Shown: positions 37,390-51,200, numbered from the stretch's first letter. The stretch is 64,000 nucleotides of DNA from Motacilla alba alba (GCF_015832195.1 NC_052016.1:26619129-26683128), one strand, 5' to 3'. Numbers and translations: made by a program. The notes: a model not told the origin generated them from the letters alone.

Positions 37390-39127
37390 TTGTGATGGTT
37401 ATATTGAACATGTAATAATTTGGTTTTCTATTTAAAACACCATGAAGATTCCTCTCTCAGAGGATTGTATTTTTCAGTCATCATGAAATGGGTTTATAAT
37501 GACTGCTTTCTCTTTCATTAAGCATGTGTCTTCATGGGCAAAATTACTGCATGTGGAATTGTATGCACACATAAACAGAAGTGTTCTGTAATAAGACAAT
37601 GCTAAAATTTGACTGACAGCATATGTATTCTCACCTGTGTAGTTTTGTTTTTCGTGTAGGGTAGTTATTTGTGACCTTGTAAGTAATAAGGTTCCCATGA
37701 AGATCCAAAATTAGTTCCTCACTTCAAGGGCAGGGAGGCTTTTGTAGACAGCCTAAGGTTCTTGTTCTCTCTAAGCATTTCCGACTTGTTAGAGATGCTC
37801 TGAGATTTCCAGTATTTTCTTAGGAGAGAATGTGTTGCCATCCTGGCAGCAGTGTGAACTTGAGCTAATGATGTCCATGCATTATTATTTTTGATACATT
37901 GGGAAAGGCAACTGAGGGAAGAAAAATGCCTTAGTCTCAGAAGTCCTGAGTCATTCCTGTTTCTTGCATTGCTGAAGAGAGTTTTGTGACTGTCTTGGGG
38001 CTGGGGAGGAAGGGCAGCACAACATGGGAGCAGAAAAGAGTTGTACCCACAAAAGAAAGTTTCCTTTGCCATACAGCCTTATACCTATCAGGCTCCTTGT
38101 CTCTGTGTGCTTGCCTCAGACTAGGAAACTGCAGGTGAGGAGAAGGCGTGAACACTGTTGTGAAGGCAGGAGCTTCCACCTGGGACATTGGCACTCCACA
38201 CTCTGTATCTCTTCACTGCAAAACAACTCTTGAAACTGTTCTCCCCTATGGATGTCTTGCTAATAAACTATCTGTGCTATTGAGAGTATTTGTACCTTTA
38301 GCCCTGGAAGAAAAATCTAGTGGTTTTGGGGTTTGGTTGCCTTTAGTGATGTTTTCAACCTCTAAGAAATGTGTGGGGAGAGAAAATGTCACATCTGTGT
38401 TGTGTAGCTAGGCTCAGGTTTTATATTCTAGGAAGCTTGGAAGAGGAGCATAGTACGTTGATTTTGCATGTGCATGGAATTTGGAATGTCACAATGTTTT
38501 CTTGCAACATGAAATGTAGTTCATTAAAATATTTGCCAATGCTTTTATTTTTCCTTTAACAGTGATGTGGTGGAGCTTACCTCCCAGGTACAATAAAGAG
38601 GGATCAAAACAGTAAATGCTATAAAAATAAATGCAAACAAATTAGAGGACAAAACAGCTTTTAGTAGCCTGGAATTATATGTCAAATGGGTTTGACAGGG
38701 TGTTGAACAAACTAAATTGCTGGTATGAGATGGAATGAGGTTTTGAGTCCCATTTGTGTTGTTCTTTAGCTGTGGCTCTAGTGTAATTTACTTTCTTATG
38801 CTACAAAGGGAGTTTGACTCCTTTTTCTTGTAAAAAATATTACCATGCTGCAGCAGAAAATAGGAAAAAGGAAAGCATTTTTGAGCAATCTTATATCACT
38901 GTAGTGGTAATGGTCAAGTATGTCTTGTTTTGAGGTTTAATAATTTGCTGTCCTGACAATGCCCTCAGATAACTACTGCTTTTTTTTGGAGGGGGCAAGA
39001 GGGGAGGACTTCTTTATTTTATTTTGTGTAATTTCAAAATGTCACATACATTATGTTATGCGTTGAACTTTAGGTTGATTTGCATTAGTACTACACAGGA
39101 TTAAATTTCTTAATGGAAATAAAAGTC

Positions 39128-39205
39128 CAGCTTTAAAATTCACCTTGGTACACTTAAAAAAACCCTCAGCTTTAAAATTCAGCCTGGTTTCCACTTAAAC
39201 CATGC
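39128..39205 (+). repeat. Two-copy imperfect 39-bp tandem repeat
   Basis: CAGCTTTAAAATTCA begins each copy (39,128 and 39,167). CCTGG/CCTTGG and CACTTAAA words recur at matching offsets. Confidence 0.7.
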
Positions 39206-39534
39206 GGGTTTTTTTTGTAAAATAAATTATTTAATCCAGGAGAGACATTAATTATGTCTAAAGCATGCACCTCACTGTTGTGAACCAATAGGCATCACAT
39301 ACTTCTAAGATGACTCTCCACAGAGCAATGGTGCAAATATGCCAACATTTAAAAGTTAAATACAAATGGATCCAGATGAAAGCCAATCACAGAGGTCCCC
39401 ATCTGTCAAATATCTGTATACTTAACTTTTTGCACATGAATATTAACAGGGAAGTTAACTGGATTATTTATGTAAAATTAAGCACATATGCTGAAGCCCA
39501 TTTGTGTCATTTCCTTCTCTCTAAGGATGTGAAA

Positions 39535-39546
39535 ATGAATATTCAT
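39535..39546. promoter_or_regulatory. 12-bp palindrome resembling a POU/Pit-1-type dimer site
   Basis: ATGAATATTCAT is a perfect palindrome and fits the WWTATNCAT Pit-1-type consensus on both strands. Binding is inference. A 12-mer palindrome of this kind can occur by chance. Confidence 0.25.
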
Positions 39547-41481
39547 GAACTCTGCAGAGGAGTTTTGCAAAGATGTCTATATGTAGGCAGGTGGTTAATT
39601 TTTAAGGTCTTGTGGAGTCAAAGTATTTGTGTCTATGAAATGTAAACATGTGCAGAAGACTTGGCAGAATCAGTCCAGGTGTCTAAGCAGGTGTATTTAT
39701 AGTATCAAATCACACTGGTTTATTCAGAATAAAGCCATTATTTGAGTGACTTTTCAAGCTGAAAAGACTCTGGGAATTTGAAAAGGCAATGAAGTTCCAA
39801 GTATTATTAAAAGAAAAATAGTCTTGTACCATCTTCCTATTAATTTTAATTGTATTACACCTCATTCTTAATTCAGATGAGCTCAACTCATCACTGTCTG
39901 TAAATCCATAGGGTGTTTATTTCTCTCATATTTTCTCCCATGAAATGTATTATTAGCACATCATATTTGAGTCTTTGCTTATTGCAGATAAGTCTGTTTT
40001 CCATTCAGAGATAATTTAATATTCAAATAGTGTATACTTGAGCAATGTGATTTAATTTTGCAGCTTGTTTATGTTTGAAAGGCTAATGTTTTCCAAACCA
40101 CAATTTAAGGGTGCATGTATGAAGGCAAATTACAGTTTCCCAAGTGAGTCAAGCTGTGTAAATTGTCAGCATACATTGACATGCAAAGGAAAGTTCTAAG
40201 CTGTCATAAGTTTAGGTGTCCAGATAAGAGTCGGGAAACAAGCAAATAGGAATTTCCCTGGCAGAAAATCCCTACAGAGCAGGTAAAATTGCAATAACTG
40301 TGTAAATCACTGCAGAGACAATGAAGAAAACAGTTTGTAGTTATTTATCCTCATAACTTTTCCCTCATTCAAAAAACGAAATTCCATAAGTCTTCTATTT
40401 TAAGGGAAGATGTTGGCACTTAGGTCCCTGCCATCAGTTGGCTGATCTATCACTATATCTCATCCAGAGCAATTCAGCTCCTCTCTGCCAATGCTGACAA
40501 CACTGTGCACATATAATCTTGTTTTTCTCTGTCTGAGGTGGTCCTAATATTTTCCCAGGCATTTCTGTGAGAGTGGTATATGGCTATTTAGTTAAAAACA
40601 CCTTTCTTTGATGGGCACAAAACAAGACCATGAGGACTCCTCACTCCAAATATTTATTGGGTCCTGGAAAATACTGGGGCCAATCCTACTTTTGTAAGGC
40701 ATTGGTATGTTTGCAAGAGACTTGGTATCAACCAAAACTAACATAAATAAGCCTCCAATGATTACAGCGTGTTGGCACAGTAGAAATTCGGTCAACTTTA
40801 GAACCTTTAAGTATGGTACAGAAACTGTTCTGGGCTTGAGTGATGTATTGTTAATACTCAGTGGTAAAGAGTTATGGTCCAATTTATAGGTTAACTACTA
40901 GTTTCATGGATTTTTAACCATGAACTGTCTCAGTTAGGACCTTTCACTTGTTTATCAGTTACTTAGTTGAGAGATTCTTAAAAAAAACCTTGTGGGGGTG
41001 AATATGGGCACAGCAATGCACTTCTATAAAGATGGTGTAGATTTTCTGATACCTTGTGCTATCACTTTGATTCTGCAGGTTTTTATCTGCTTAGACAAGG
41101 CTGGCAGAGCGTTTTTTATCATCTTACTTCTCAGTCAAAACAATTTTTACTACGTGCTGTCAATTGCTTTCAAAAGTGGAAATGATGATGGTCAGCAGCA
41201 CTTGGAAGCTGATGATTGTTTGACATTAGAACTAGCAGAGGAAGGCAGGACATTCTCCAGGAATATTTATTTGAATTTCCACTTTTTTTGTTTCAACTCC
41301 ATTCATTCTTCCTGTGAACACTTCAGCAGTTGACCCTGACCAACATGGAAACTGGATGGCTGCTGTACCTTCTAAGGTCATTGTTGTCAAACGGAAATTC
41401 TGTCGGCATTTTTTAAAAAATTGTTGAGGGCTAGAAATTATGATGGTGAGGTTTGCACCTTACTTGTTTGGCTAATTTAAG

Positions 41482-41754
41482 GAAAGAAAAAAAAAAACAA
41501 CAAAAACCCAGAAAACAACAAAAACCCAAACCAGCAAAAAAACCCAAACCAAAAACAATCAAACAAAAAAACCCGCACCAACCCAAAAGCAACCTAATAC
41601 CAAACACAACAACAAAACAAAAAAAAAGCAAAAACACACACACACACACAAAACCCAAAACAAACAAAAAAACCAAACAAACCCCCCCAAAACAGGCAAA
41701 CAAAGACGCAACACAAAACAAACAAGCTCCCTCTCCCCCACAAGCAAAACAAAA
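41482..41754 (+). repeat. Long A/C-only tract with (CA)8 core
   Basis: About 270 bp made almost entirely of A and C on this strand (ACAAA, AACCC, CCAAA words), with (CA)8 near 41,634-41,650 and C7 near 41,685. The other strand is T/G-rich with many GGG runs. The long frames seen on both strands here (101 and 96 codons) come from the lack of T and G. Confidence 0.9.
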
Positions 41755-43710
41755 TTAAATTTTGGGCACCTTTCTATATCCTTGAGTGTCAAAATACCAC
41801 TGAATATGGCTAGAATGTGTTGCATTGTATTGGTAGAAACAATTCTAGGATGTGAAAGGCTTGTGGAGAATGCACATGTACTGATGTGACTTCACTCACT
41901 TGTTACCATGAGCACTCAACCTCAGACATCATAGACTTGTGCTCTGATTTCAAAGAAACTTTCAGTAACCTGGTGTTTATTTAATAAATATATGAAATTC
42001 TGTTTGTAAGTGAATAATACAATTTTAATCTACATCTACTGGAGAAGGTGATTTTGCCTTTTTCTATTGCTTAGAATGGATTGGCCGTCATGGGAATATT
42101 TATTTCTTACAGACTTGCTGTGGCTTGAAATCATGCAGTTTTTGTGTTTCTTGTTTTCTCATTGCCTTCCACTCATTCATGGCTCGCCTATAAAGTTATT
42201 AGTCCTAGGGTGAGATATGACATGGGTCTAAGCTGGAGAAATCCATACAGCAATTTTGTTTTCTGTTGTTTAAATATGAGACTGAATAGATCAATTCTGT
42301 TCCTTGATAATAGATTTCTGCAGTGGTGGGGCCAAGGAGAAATGAAATTTCATCACTTGTTGTGAGCAAAATTACGTGGCCTGTGCCTGTCAGGTGATTT
42401 CTGGCTGTTGCCTGTGTCATGTCTTCCCATCCCTTCCTGCTCTTTGTGGCACACTATCCCAGCTTTAATGTCAATTCTCACTGTCATCTTTCAGATCAGA
42501 CTTAGTTGGATCTTTAAAAGGCAGAGACACTGATAAGTCTCTGAAATAGTTTGAGTCTGTGCTGATCATATTCTCTCTTGTGATGAGGCTACATTCTTAT
42601 CTTTACAGAAGGATGTTGCCTGGTCTTTCTCATTCAGGGTCTTCATTATGACAGACTTCCTAGAGCTACTACAGAATCACAGTTTTCTGCAAGTTCAGTA
42701 AATGTAGCTGTAACTACAATGTAGTCTTGCTATCACATTTCAATTTAATGTGACCTTCACTGGGAGTTTATCACAGTAAACTATATCACTTTGGAAATGC
42801 TTCTCGATATGAATCATTCATAACATGCATACCTGTACAAAAATTGCCAATCTCTGTATGCTTCATTATTTTGTAACATATTAAAATGTCCAAATTTGAC
42901 ATGTAGAAAAAAGTCTAGAATGAAAAGAAAATATTCCTCTGAATTACAGACTTCAAAGGAAATCCTGCCTCAGTTGGCATTAGTTGAATTTCTGCTTTTC
43001 TATTATCATAATTCTATTCTGAATATGCATGTACTCCAATGCAACAATTTATTTTTCTCATTCCATCTTTTTTTTTAACCTGTGCAGTTCTCTATTTTAT
43101 TTTTTTATTTATTTTTATTCTCAGAGTATATTTAAAACATTTTTTTGATATTTCTGCTGAGCCCTTTCTTGCTTCATTGTCTCATCAAAGTTTCTGAAAT
43201 CAAATGCATTAACCCTTAGTTGCCTACACTCCAGCTATTCATAAAAGTAAACTATAGTCTTCTTCCTCAGGAGAGAAAAAGAATAATGTGCTGTTTCAGT
43301 CAGCCTTGCATTATTTATATTGCATAAATGCACAGATTTCTAACATTAAGAAAAATCAGAGAACACAACTGCATGCCAGAGTCCCCCAGCCAAGGAAGGG
43401 AACATATAATTCTTACATGAGAAACCTAAGGAGAGTCTAGCCTGTGTGAATTCCTAAATATCATAAATACTTTTCCAAGGTATTTGTGTGCACATACTCC
43501 TTAGGGAAGTTTCTGTCTTACTGGAGTCCATTGAAGATTAGACCTAAGAAAAGAAAAGATATGTGATGACTTGAAATGGGATCCAATATTTTTCTGAGTA
43601 CTTTCTACTGTGGTTTCTTACAAGCAAGTAACAGTGATACTTGCTGAAGAGTGAAATGAAGAAATTAAGGTTTAGAAACATTGGGGATGCTATTTAAAAC
43701 CTTGTCACCA
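41755..43710. other. Noncoding stretch without recognisable genes
   Basis: Unique A+T-rich sequence, with a T-rich segment at 43,066-43,150. Nothing recognisable. Confidence 0.55.
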
Positions 43711-43711
43711 A

Positions 43712-43742
<31 letters not shown>

Positions 43743-43812
43743 AAAATTTAAATATAGATATGTATATATAAATATAAATAAATAAATAAATATTTTGTTT
43801 TGTTTTGTTTTT
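43711..43812 (+). repeat. Compound microsatellite (TA)n - (AAAT)n - (TTTTG)n
   Basis: About eleven TA units, then a TATG/TATA mixed block, four AAAT-type units and four TTTTG-type units within 100 bp. Confidence 0.95.
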
Positions 43813-46800
43813 ACATGGATTACGCTATGGGCAGTCAAGGAGGATGGAAATTGTCAGGTTTTGAGGAATGCTGGAATTACAGGGCAGTGTGGCAGAGTGA
43901 CCTAAGCTACACTCTAGGAAAGAACTCTTTGGTCCTCTGATCAGTAATCAACTTCAAGATTTCAGGGAAGGTATTGTAGAGGAAGCTGGGGTGGGTATAT
44001 CCATAGTGCTGTCCACACCTCACCAAATCCCTGTGTGGGTGCATCCAGTGCACGTAAAATGTGACCACACATTTGCTGTGACTATTCTGTAGCAATGTCC
44101 ATCCCAAAGAAGTGGACAAAATTCCTGCTTGTAGCTGCTCCCTGCCTGGGTGCAAACATAGCCCAAGCGGCTCTAAAGGCTGCTTCCCCTCCATTGTGTC
44201 TAGGATCTGTGCAAAGTCTGGTTTGGTTTGCTTGGGTAAGTGATTTTCCTTTGAAGCCACCCTCTCAAATATTTAACTTTAAGAACTTTTCTAATCTTTC
44301 TCTCTGTCTCCAACTTTCTGATTCATAATGTGCTTGCAGACACTTTATTGTGGTAAGTCTTAACTAAATGGATGTATGGCTGCTACTCATTTGCCTTTGT
44401 ACAAAAATATTTAGGATACACATCCTTAATTACTAACTTTTGTTCATCTGGAATCTCTTGGTAATGATATTTTTGAGGTGGGAGATGTTAATCCCTTTGT
44501 TGAGATCAGCCATATGCTCTTTTCCACTGATTATAATTACTTTCTTTTTATAAATTACCACAGTGCTATGAACGTGCATTGGTGAGGGAATTTGCATTTT
44601 GGCTGGCAGGGAAAATGTTACAGGTGTGAACTGTGATTTGTAATAATCTTTATAAGAGCTGTCTGATTTCTTTTTGACAGTTTTTCATCAAAACTGTGCT
44701 CTTATTGAAGTTGAAATGTTAGCAGAAATGAATTATTCTGACAAACTTTGAAAGGAAAAAAGTTGAAACATGTTCAATGTTCAATTTTAAAGTAGAGAAG
44801 CTTTCAGTTGTAGGCCAGCTGAAGAACAACATCTTGCCTTTTTGACAGTGATTCCTCCATGTTGTGCAAGCTGAGTAGAGCCAGATTTACTATGATTTAC
44901 TACAGTCTGTGAAGGTCTTAGGTTTTGCTGGAGACTGAAAAAAACCCCAAACAAATAAACACAGATTTTTTTTTCTAGGAGAAAAAGATGCCATTGTTCT
45001 TTGGAGCTCTTCTTTGTTAAAATTAGTCTCATGTGTAAAACTGTCACTGAAGTATTACTAGACATTGAAAAGTTTGATTCAGGATTTAGGTTCTGGTTTT
45101 CTCCAGTATTTATAAGGTTAACTGTGCATTTCAGCACAGTTTTTTTTGTGTTTTTTTTTGCTGTCTTTAGTCCTTCTAATTACACTTTGTTGTCTTCTGC
45201 CTGAATCTGGTTAATACACCTATTTTCCCTATCACTATTCTTTGTGCTGCTTTGCACAGCAACCCTGAGATGATTCCTTTTGGAAATCAGTGAAATTTGT
45301 TTGATATATTTTTCTCATTCATGAAAAGTTCTAATTAGACAAACAGTCACCATCAAAACTTAGACTTGCACAATTGCAGCTCTAGGAATTCTGATTCTGA
45401 ATCAGCCTTGCAGATTCAGAGGTCTCCTGCAATTCTGGGAGTGTGTTGGAGGCTCCACTAAGGGAGTGGAGTGAATAAACATAAACCCTTGACTTCATGA
45501 AATTTTTTACTGTACCCTAAATTTAGAGCTTCCAATGAGCCAATGTGAAAATCTAGGAAGAAAATCATGAAATAGAAACATTATTAACTCTGTGGGACTG
45601 TTTTCTACCTGGTGGAGAAAGACTGCAGGAGTCCTCTTTCACATAGAAATTCTCCTGTTTGTGTAATGACAGATTCTCTGTGAGGCAAGCATATAGACAT
45701 GGATTACAAAGTGCCTGTTACATTCTAAGTTGGTGAGGTAGATGATTCCTTCATCATTTGTTAATATCAATCAGTCATAAGTGGCTTCTCAAGCTTCATC
45801 TCTCTGAGCTGCTAATAGAAGTGTTTCTTTACTTTATGTTACCTAAGGTGAATCAGCACATCATCTCAAAGACTAAAAAACAACCTAATTGCTGATCTTC
45901 TGTAGCCTTGTAGGTAATTTTTCTAAGGCTACTATTTAGCATTTTACAAGTGTTGTGTAACAACCTCTATCACTACATTTACTTGTAAGTCTGGCAGATT
46001 GCAGGGTGACTAAATCTAGATTGGATAGTCTGCTGCATACAGGATGTAAATACCTGTGCACTATTACTTTTAAATAAAGTAAATGTTGCTTGCATGGAAG
46101 GATTCAGAGGAAAAACAACAAGGACAAGTGATGTCAGAATGAACTTCACCAAAACCAAAAGATTGTGGTTGTTTTAAATTTTAAGCCATTTAAAATAACT
46201 TAATATATGGAAATGTGTTTTTAATAACTGTGCTTTATTTTCCAAGGCAAAAATTAAATCATACAGCTTTTTTGAGTATGCACATGTAGTAGCAGACATG
46301 ATTTTGTGTTTTCTTATAGAAAATAGCTAGCATTTTAAAGGCTATTAAAGAGCTCTAGGCTATATTTAAAATCAGAATTAATGCATATTCTAATCCCCAG
46401 CATGCCTTTGAAAATATCAAACAGCATTTATTAAGTGGAAAAATATAAACATGAGGTCACATTTCTCGTTCTGTAGGCATTAACAGATACAAACTGGGAA
46501 ACCAATTTTGACCATGAAACAGAGGAAACAGTTATATTTCTGTTTTCACTTTACCTAGGTTTAGGCTAACTTGTACTGATGAAATACTTCTATTTTGGAA
46601 GAAAAAATGATTGAATTAATCCAGATTTTTAGGGCATGCATCACTCTATCCCAGGTGCTACTGAAGAATGATGAAGATAATTGCTTTGACTTGATCATTT
46701 GCCTTTTTTGTACAAATGATATTACGTTTAGTAGTAAATCAAGATGACCTGGCATTTATGTAGTCAGAATGAACAGATGAAAGAGAGAAAAAGCAATGCA

Positions 46801-47990
46801 ATGAGGTCAAGGCAAAACCTCATTTTGATTATCCTGCAATGAAACCCTTTTCTGAAAGGGGAAAAAATTGCAACAAAATTGAAATGTTCTTTTTTTTTTA
46901 ACAAAATAAAACTAAATTTATTTGAACTTTTCTATTCTAGGATCTCTAACTGGATATGTTCTTCTGTTTATAGCTGAGTATTAACCCTGAATATTTCTGT
47001 TTTATTTGGTGCTATTAGGAGACAGCTATGCTGGGGATCAATAAATAATAAAATGCTGTCTGTCCATAAATTCATTATTTTGTGTGTTACATTTTTACAC
47101 AGAAATATATGTAATGTAGCTTATGTAATGAAGCAGAAATATGAAAATGGAAATAATAGATTATAGTGCAAATTTTAAAGTATTTTTGGGGGGTAATCTC
47201 TAAGTTTGTGCATCTGTTCTGGTTTCCAAACAAATCCAATTTTGAAATGTTGTAATACCTGCAAGTGTAGTTCCCAAACACTCCAGTTCATTTTCTTGTC
47301 ACTGCAGGAGACATTTGTTATTGGCAATCTCAGAGGAAAGCTATAGTCTTGAGAGGGAAATGAAAAAGGTAATTTTCATTAAAATACAACAACTAACTCG
47401 CATAAAAATTTGATACTACAGCCAATTCAGCCATGTAAATAAAGCAGATGTTTTCTTGTGATAAAACCAGGAAAAACATGGCAGAGAATTAAAAGAACTG
47501 ACTTTTTATGCTTGCTTGAATGATTATACAGATTGCAGGCCAGTGAAATAACAAATCTGGAGCACATTCTTACTAATTCTCCAACATCTCCCTCTATATT
47601 GGGGTTTCTAAATGGGTTTAACAATCCATGACAGGCAGCTCATCTCTCATATTACAAATGATGATTCATGTACACTCAATGACAGAGAATGAAGTCCATC
47701 AGAAATTTGAACAGTGGCACAAGGTGTTCAAAAATCCCTTCTAGCAAACATTTGGATGACATTTAAAAGTCTAAATACTTCTGATTTCATGAAGTTGGCC
47801 TTTTGATGAAAAAAAATCAGTGAGGGCAGATGTTTCTCAAAATTTATTACATTGTTCTGAAAAAGACAGACATTTTGGAAATTTTCTCAAAAATCATGAC
47901 TAGGTTTTCCATGAAAACCTGTTAGGGAATATTTTCAAGCAGTATTGCTCAGCAAATGATTGTTTGTTACTTAAGAACTGTGTGTGAAGG
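43813..47990. other. Noncoding stretch without recognisable genes
   Basis: Unique sequence. 43,880-44,240 is GC-richer, with a 117-codon minus-strand frame that matches nothing I know. 46,130-46,560 is rich in ATTA/TAAT words and is flagged as a possible conserved noncoding element. Confidence 0.5.
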
Positions 47991-48230
47991 ATCACAGAAT
48001 TGTTTGGGTTGAAAAAGGTCTCTAATATCATAGTGTCAAATCATTACCTTAGTGCTGCCACCTCTAAACTGTAAGCATCTTGTGTTTTAAATACTTCCAG
48101 GGATGACAATTCAAGCACTTCCCTGGCAGCCTGTTCCAGGAGCCTGGCCTGGGGTGGGGGGACAGCCTCTCTGCCAAAGGGCTCCTCGAGGTTTCGGCTG
48201 AGTGCCGGGATGCACATGCCAGCAGGAAAG
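47991..48230 (-). mobile_element. CR1 LINE 3' end, antisense, partly replaced by GC-rich sequence
   Basis: Seen: the left edge ATCACAGAATTGTTTGGGTT is the antisense of a CR1 terminus. The words AAGGTCTCTAATATCATAGT and ATACTTCCAGGGATGACAAT follow, then CCTGGCAGCCTGTTCCAGGA. The minus-strand frame carries the ORF2 C-terminal motif LSSLEVFKT. Odd: right of about 48,130 the sequence becomes GC-rich with several CpG (to 48,215) and no longer follows the CR1 I know. This may be a different subfamily or an unrelated insertion. Confidence 0.8.
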
Positions 48231-51200
48231 GCAGTAGGTTGTTTTAAGAAAAAAAGGACAGCAAGATAAGACATATATTATTCTTGAAATGAAATCCAGT
48301 GTTTTATCTCTGTGGATTCACCAATTGTGATTAAAATTAAAAGCACTGATAGCAGTGGGAGAGAGATGGTGTGTTACCCCACACAAAGCAAAAGGTGAAC
48401 ATGGAGACTGAAATAAATAATGCAGTTGTACTTGGTTTTTAAAGGTCGAACTCCAGTTACTTTATCACAATCTTTAATTTGACTCATTCCTTTTCATTCT
48501 GTTAATTTTTAGGACCAGCTATGCTGCCACCTAAACAAAAAATGCTCAACACAAAAAGCTTCAATAAGACTGCATTCATGTAAATGTTTTATCTAATTGT
48601 GCACTTGCTGGGCTGAGGTCTAAAATGCAGAAATGGTGTACTATGTATCAGAAATACCAGATATATATGGAATAAATTTTAGTGGCAAAAAACGGTTTTA
48701 ACTGGTATTAATAGAACCTTAGAAATCTGAAAAACCATACCACTTAAAGCATGTTTTTCACATGCCATTAAAGGATCTAGATGTACACAGATAACATATT
48801 TTAAAAAACTTGTGAAAGATGAATATATAAAGACTCATTTTTCAGAGATGTTGGTAAAATTTGCTTTTATTTTGTAATTACAATGGCTATACTTTGCCCT
48901 CCTTGATATATTTTTTTAAAATAAAAGCAGTGGTTTGGAGCTGGAATAAGTGGAAGTCAGTCTAAAACTAAATTTAAAATATTTTCTGTTCCACTACCAA
49001 CAGCAATTACAGGTGCTCAATAACACATTTATTTTTGGCATAAATGCATTTAGAAAAACTGATTACATGTCTGGCCAGTGAAAAGACAAAAGAAGAGCAG
49101 GATAAGTTTATTTTCCCTTCTAGAAAAAAAAAAAAAAAAGGAAATTGGAGGGTTATTTAACCCCTAAGACTGTGACCAATAGAATACAGTTTATCAGATC
49201 ATTCTTATGTGTAAAGTATGATAATGATTAGCCTGTAAATAGAATATTATTGGTTTAAAGGGTCCTTCACATATATAGTCATAACCAAAAACAAGGGTTT
49301 ATGGATTTCTCTAGAACCTTACAAAACACTTCCCATCATTGATATCAATACATTTTAAAGTATTCCAGGTCTGTTTTATGTGGATGTTTTCAAATGTGGG
49401 GATAGTAGTTTTAACTCTGACCACCAAGTATGACCTTTTAAAATATATTTCACTTGGAGAACTGCAGGAGGAGGTTGAAAACACAAAAATCTCTGTAAAA
49501 GAAAAAACTTTGAGGGGATTTTGGAGCATGACCTTGTTTTACTGAGACTTGGTGCCACAGCTGTGTTTTCCATTATGTATTTTCTTTGTATTATGTTATA
49601 AAAGCCATATTTAATGATGCCTTAAGTTTTAGCTTAACACTTAGATGTTAGTCACCTGAAACTATTAAATTTGAAAATCTTACCATGTTAAATGCCATTT
49701 TTAATGTTTATATATGGTGTTCCTTTCTTATCTACCACTTTTTTTATTTAATTAAACAAATGGTTGAAAAGGCTCTAATTGTTAGGGATATGAATAGAAA
49801 AACAAATATTTCTTTTGGAATAGGTTTTTAGAATTGCTATTTTATTCCAATTTATAAGATGGTGACACCAACACTATGAAATAAAAGTTGCCAGTTTTTT
49901 GATACAGATTAGTTCTTTCTGCTTTAAAATGTATTCTTAAAAAGTGTAAGATAGTCCCAAATACTCAGTCTTGAGAGTTCTTTTTGAACCACAGTTATCC
50001 CTGAATAAGGCAGTTTCTAGACAAACTAGATCTCTTAAAGACACTTCATGCTTCTAGAGAATGTTAAAATAAAAGTTTTGGGAAAAAAACAGGAGACAAA
50101 TAACGTTCAATCATAGGATATAAAGGAGAGATTAGTGTTTTTTAAGGAAATATGTGAAGTATATGCAATTATCTTTGAAAGAGCCTTTTTGTTGGGGCAG
50201 ATCAAGGGCAAAATAATGCCTTTGTCAGCATGTAAAAAGAATTTCTGAAAATTGAAGTAAACATAGTTGCTATTAATTTATTTTTTTCCTCAATGCATTT
50301 TTTGGTTCTGTATGGGTTTTTGTTTTTTAACCGGCAATGGAACTAAGTAGTTGGTGAAATTGGGTTTTTTGGTGTTTTGTTTTGTTTTAATGTGTGCTTT
50401 CTGAGTGCAGTGTGAAAATGGCACAGAGGAGGTAAAAAATAACCTCTGCATGATACTGGGGTTTGAACAGAGTTTTAGATTTGAGTGCTTTTTCAAGTAT
50501 GGAGTATTTTATCACTGCCTTGACATATACCACCACTGAAATGTGTTTATTGAAAATCTGCATGCTAAAATGCATAATAACCAACAACAATAACAATAAA
50601 AACCCCAACAGTGTTTTTTATGGCTATTTATTATTACTTTATTTTTATTTATATGGAACTAAAATATGTAGACTGTATTTTTATATATGTTATATATAAA
50701 AGAATAAAGTCTGTCTTTTGTTCTATAAAAGAATAAAATCTATCTTAAGATTGTGCATATCTATATATCTCTACTCCACCTGCTACTGAGGTTCCAGCTA
50801 CTATTCTGACACTCCTGTCTCTTAAGACATCTGTCACTCTTTTAGAATAAAGCATAATTACTTTTAGCAGTCTTGCTTTTCTCTGTCAGCATTACGAGGT
50901 GCAAGTGGCAATAGCTGCATATTAATGCCTTTATTGTGTATAAGACATTTGGATACTCTTTCTTTACCATGGCAACATATTGCCCTTTAATGGTACAATT
51001 GGCTGCTGTCAGTAAGAGAGAATCATACCCATAAATTATCAAGGCAGGCAATGCTGCTGACTGCTCTTGTAACCTGGAGGGCTGAGGGGAACTGGAAGAA
51101 AATGACAACAGGGATGTCTAGAAACACTGACTGATGGAGGAAGGAGCAAGTAGAGATTGGATCTACTAGCGTAGCCTTGATGATTTTGAGCATAATTTTT

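Larger units (their letters stand above)
33959..41481. other. Noncoding stretch without recognisable genes
   Basis: Unique A+T-rich sequence containing only the microsatellites, homopolymers and palindromes listed separately. The 111-codon frame at 39,310-39,645 shows no domain. The block 39,400-40,260 has the look of conserved noncoding sequence, but that is inference only. Confidence 0.5.

Noticed and set aside
41453..41758. 101-codon K/P/N/T-rich frame and its W/F/C/G/V-rich opposite-strand partner
   Set aside because: Low-complexity translation of the A/C-only tract. Stops are absent because T is absent on one strand.
43907..44260. 117-codon minus-strand frame in a GC-richer patch
   Set aside because: No recognisable motif, no splice context, and a similar-length plus-strand frame overlaps it. 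Left as noncoding.
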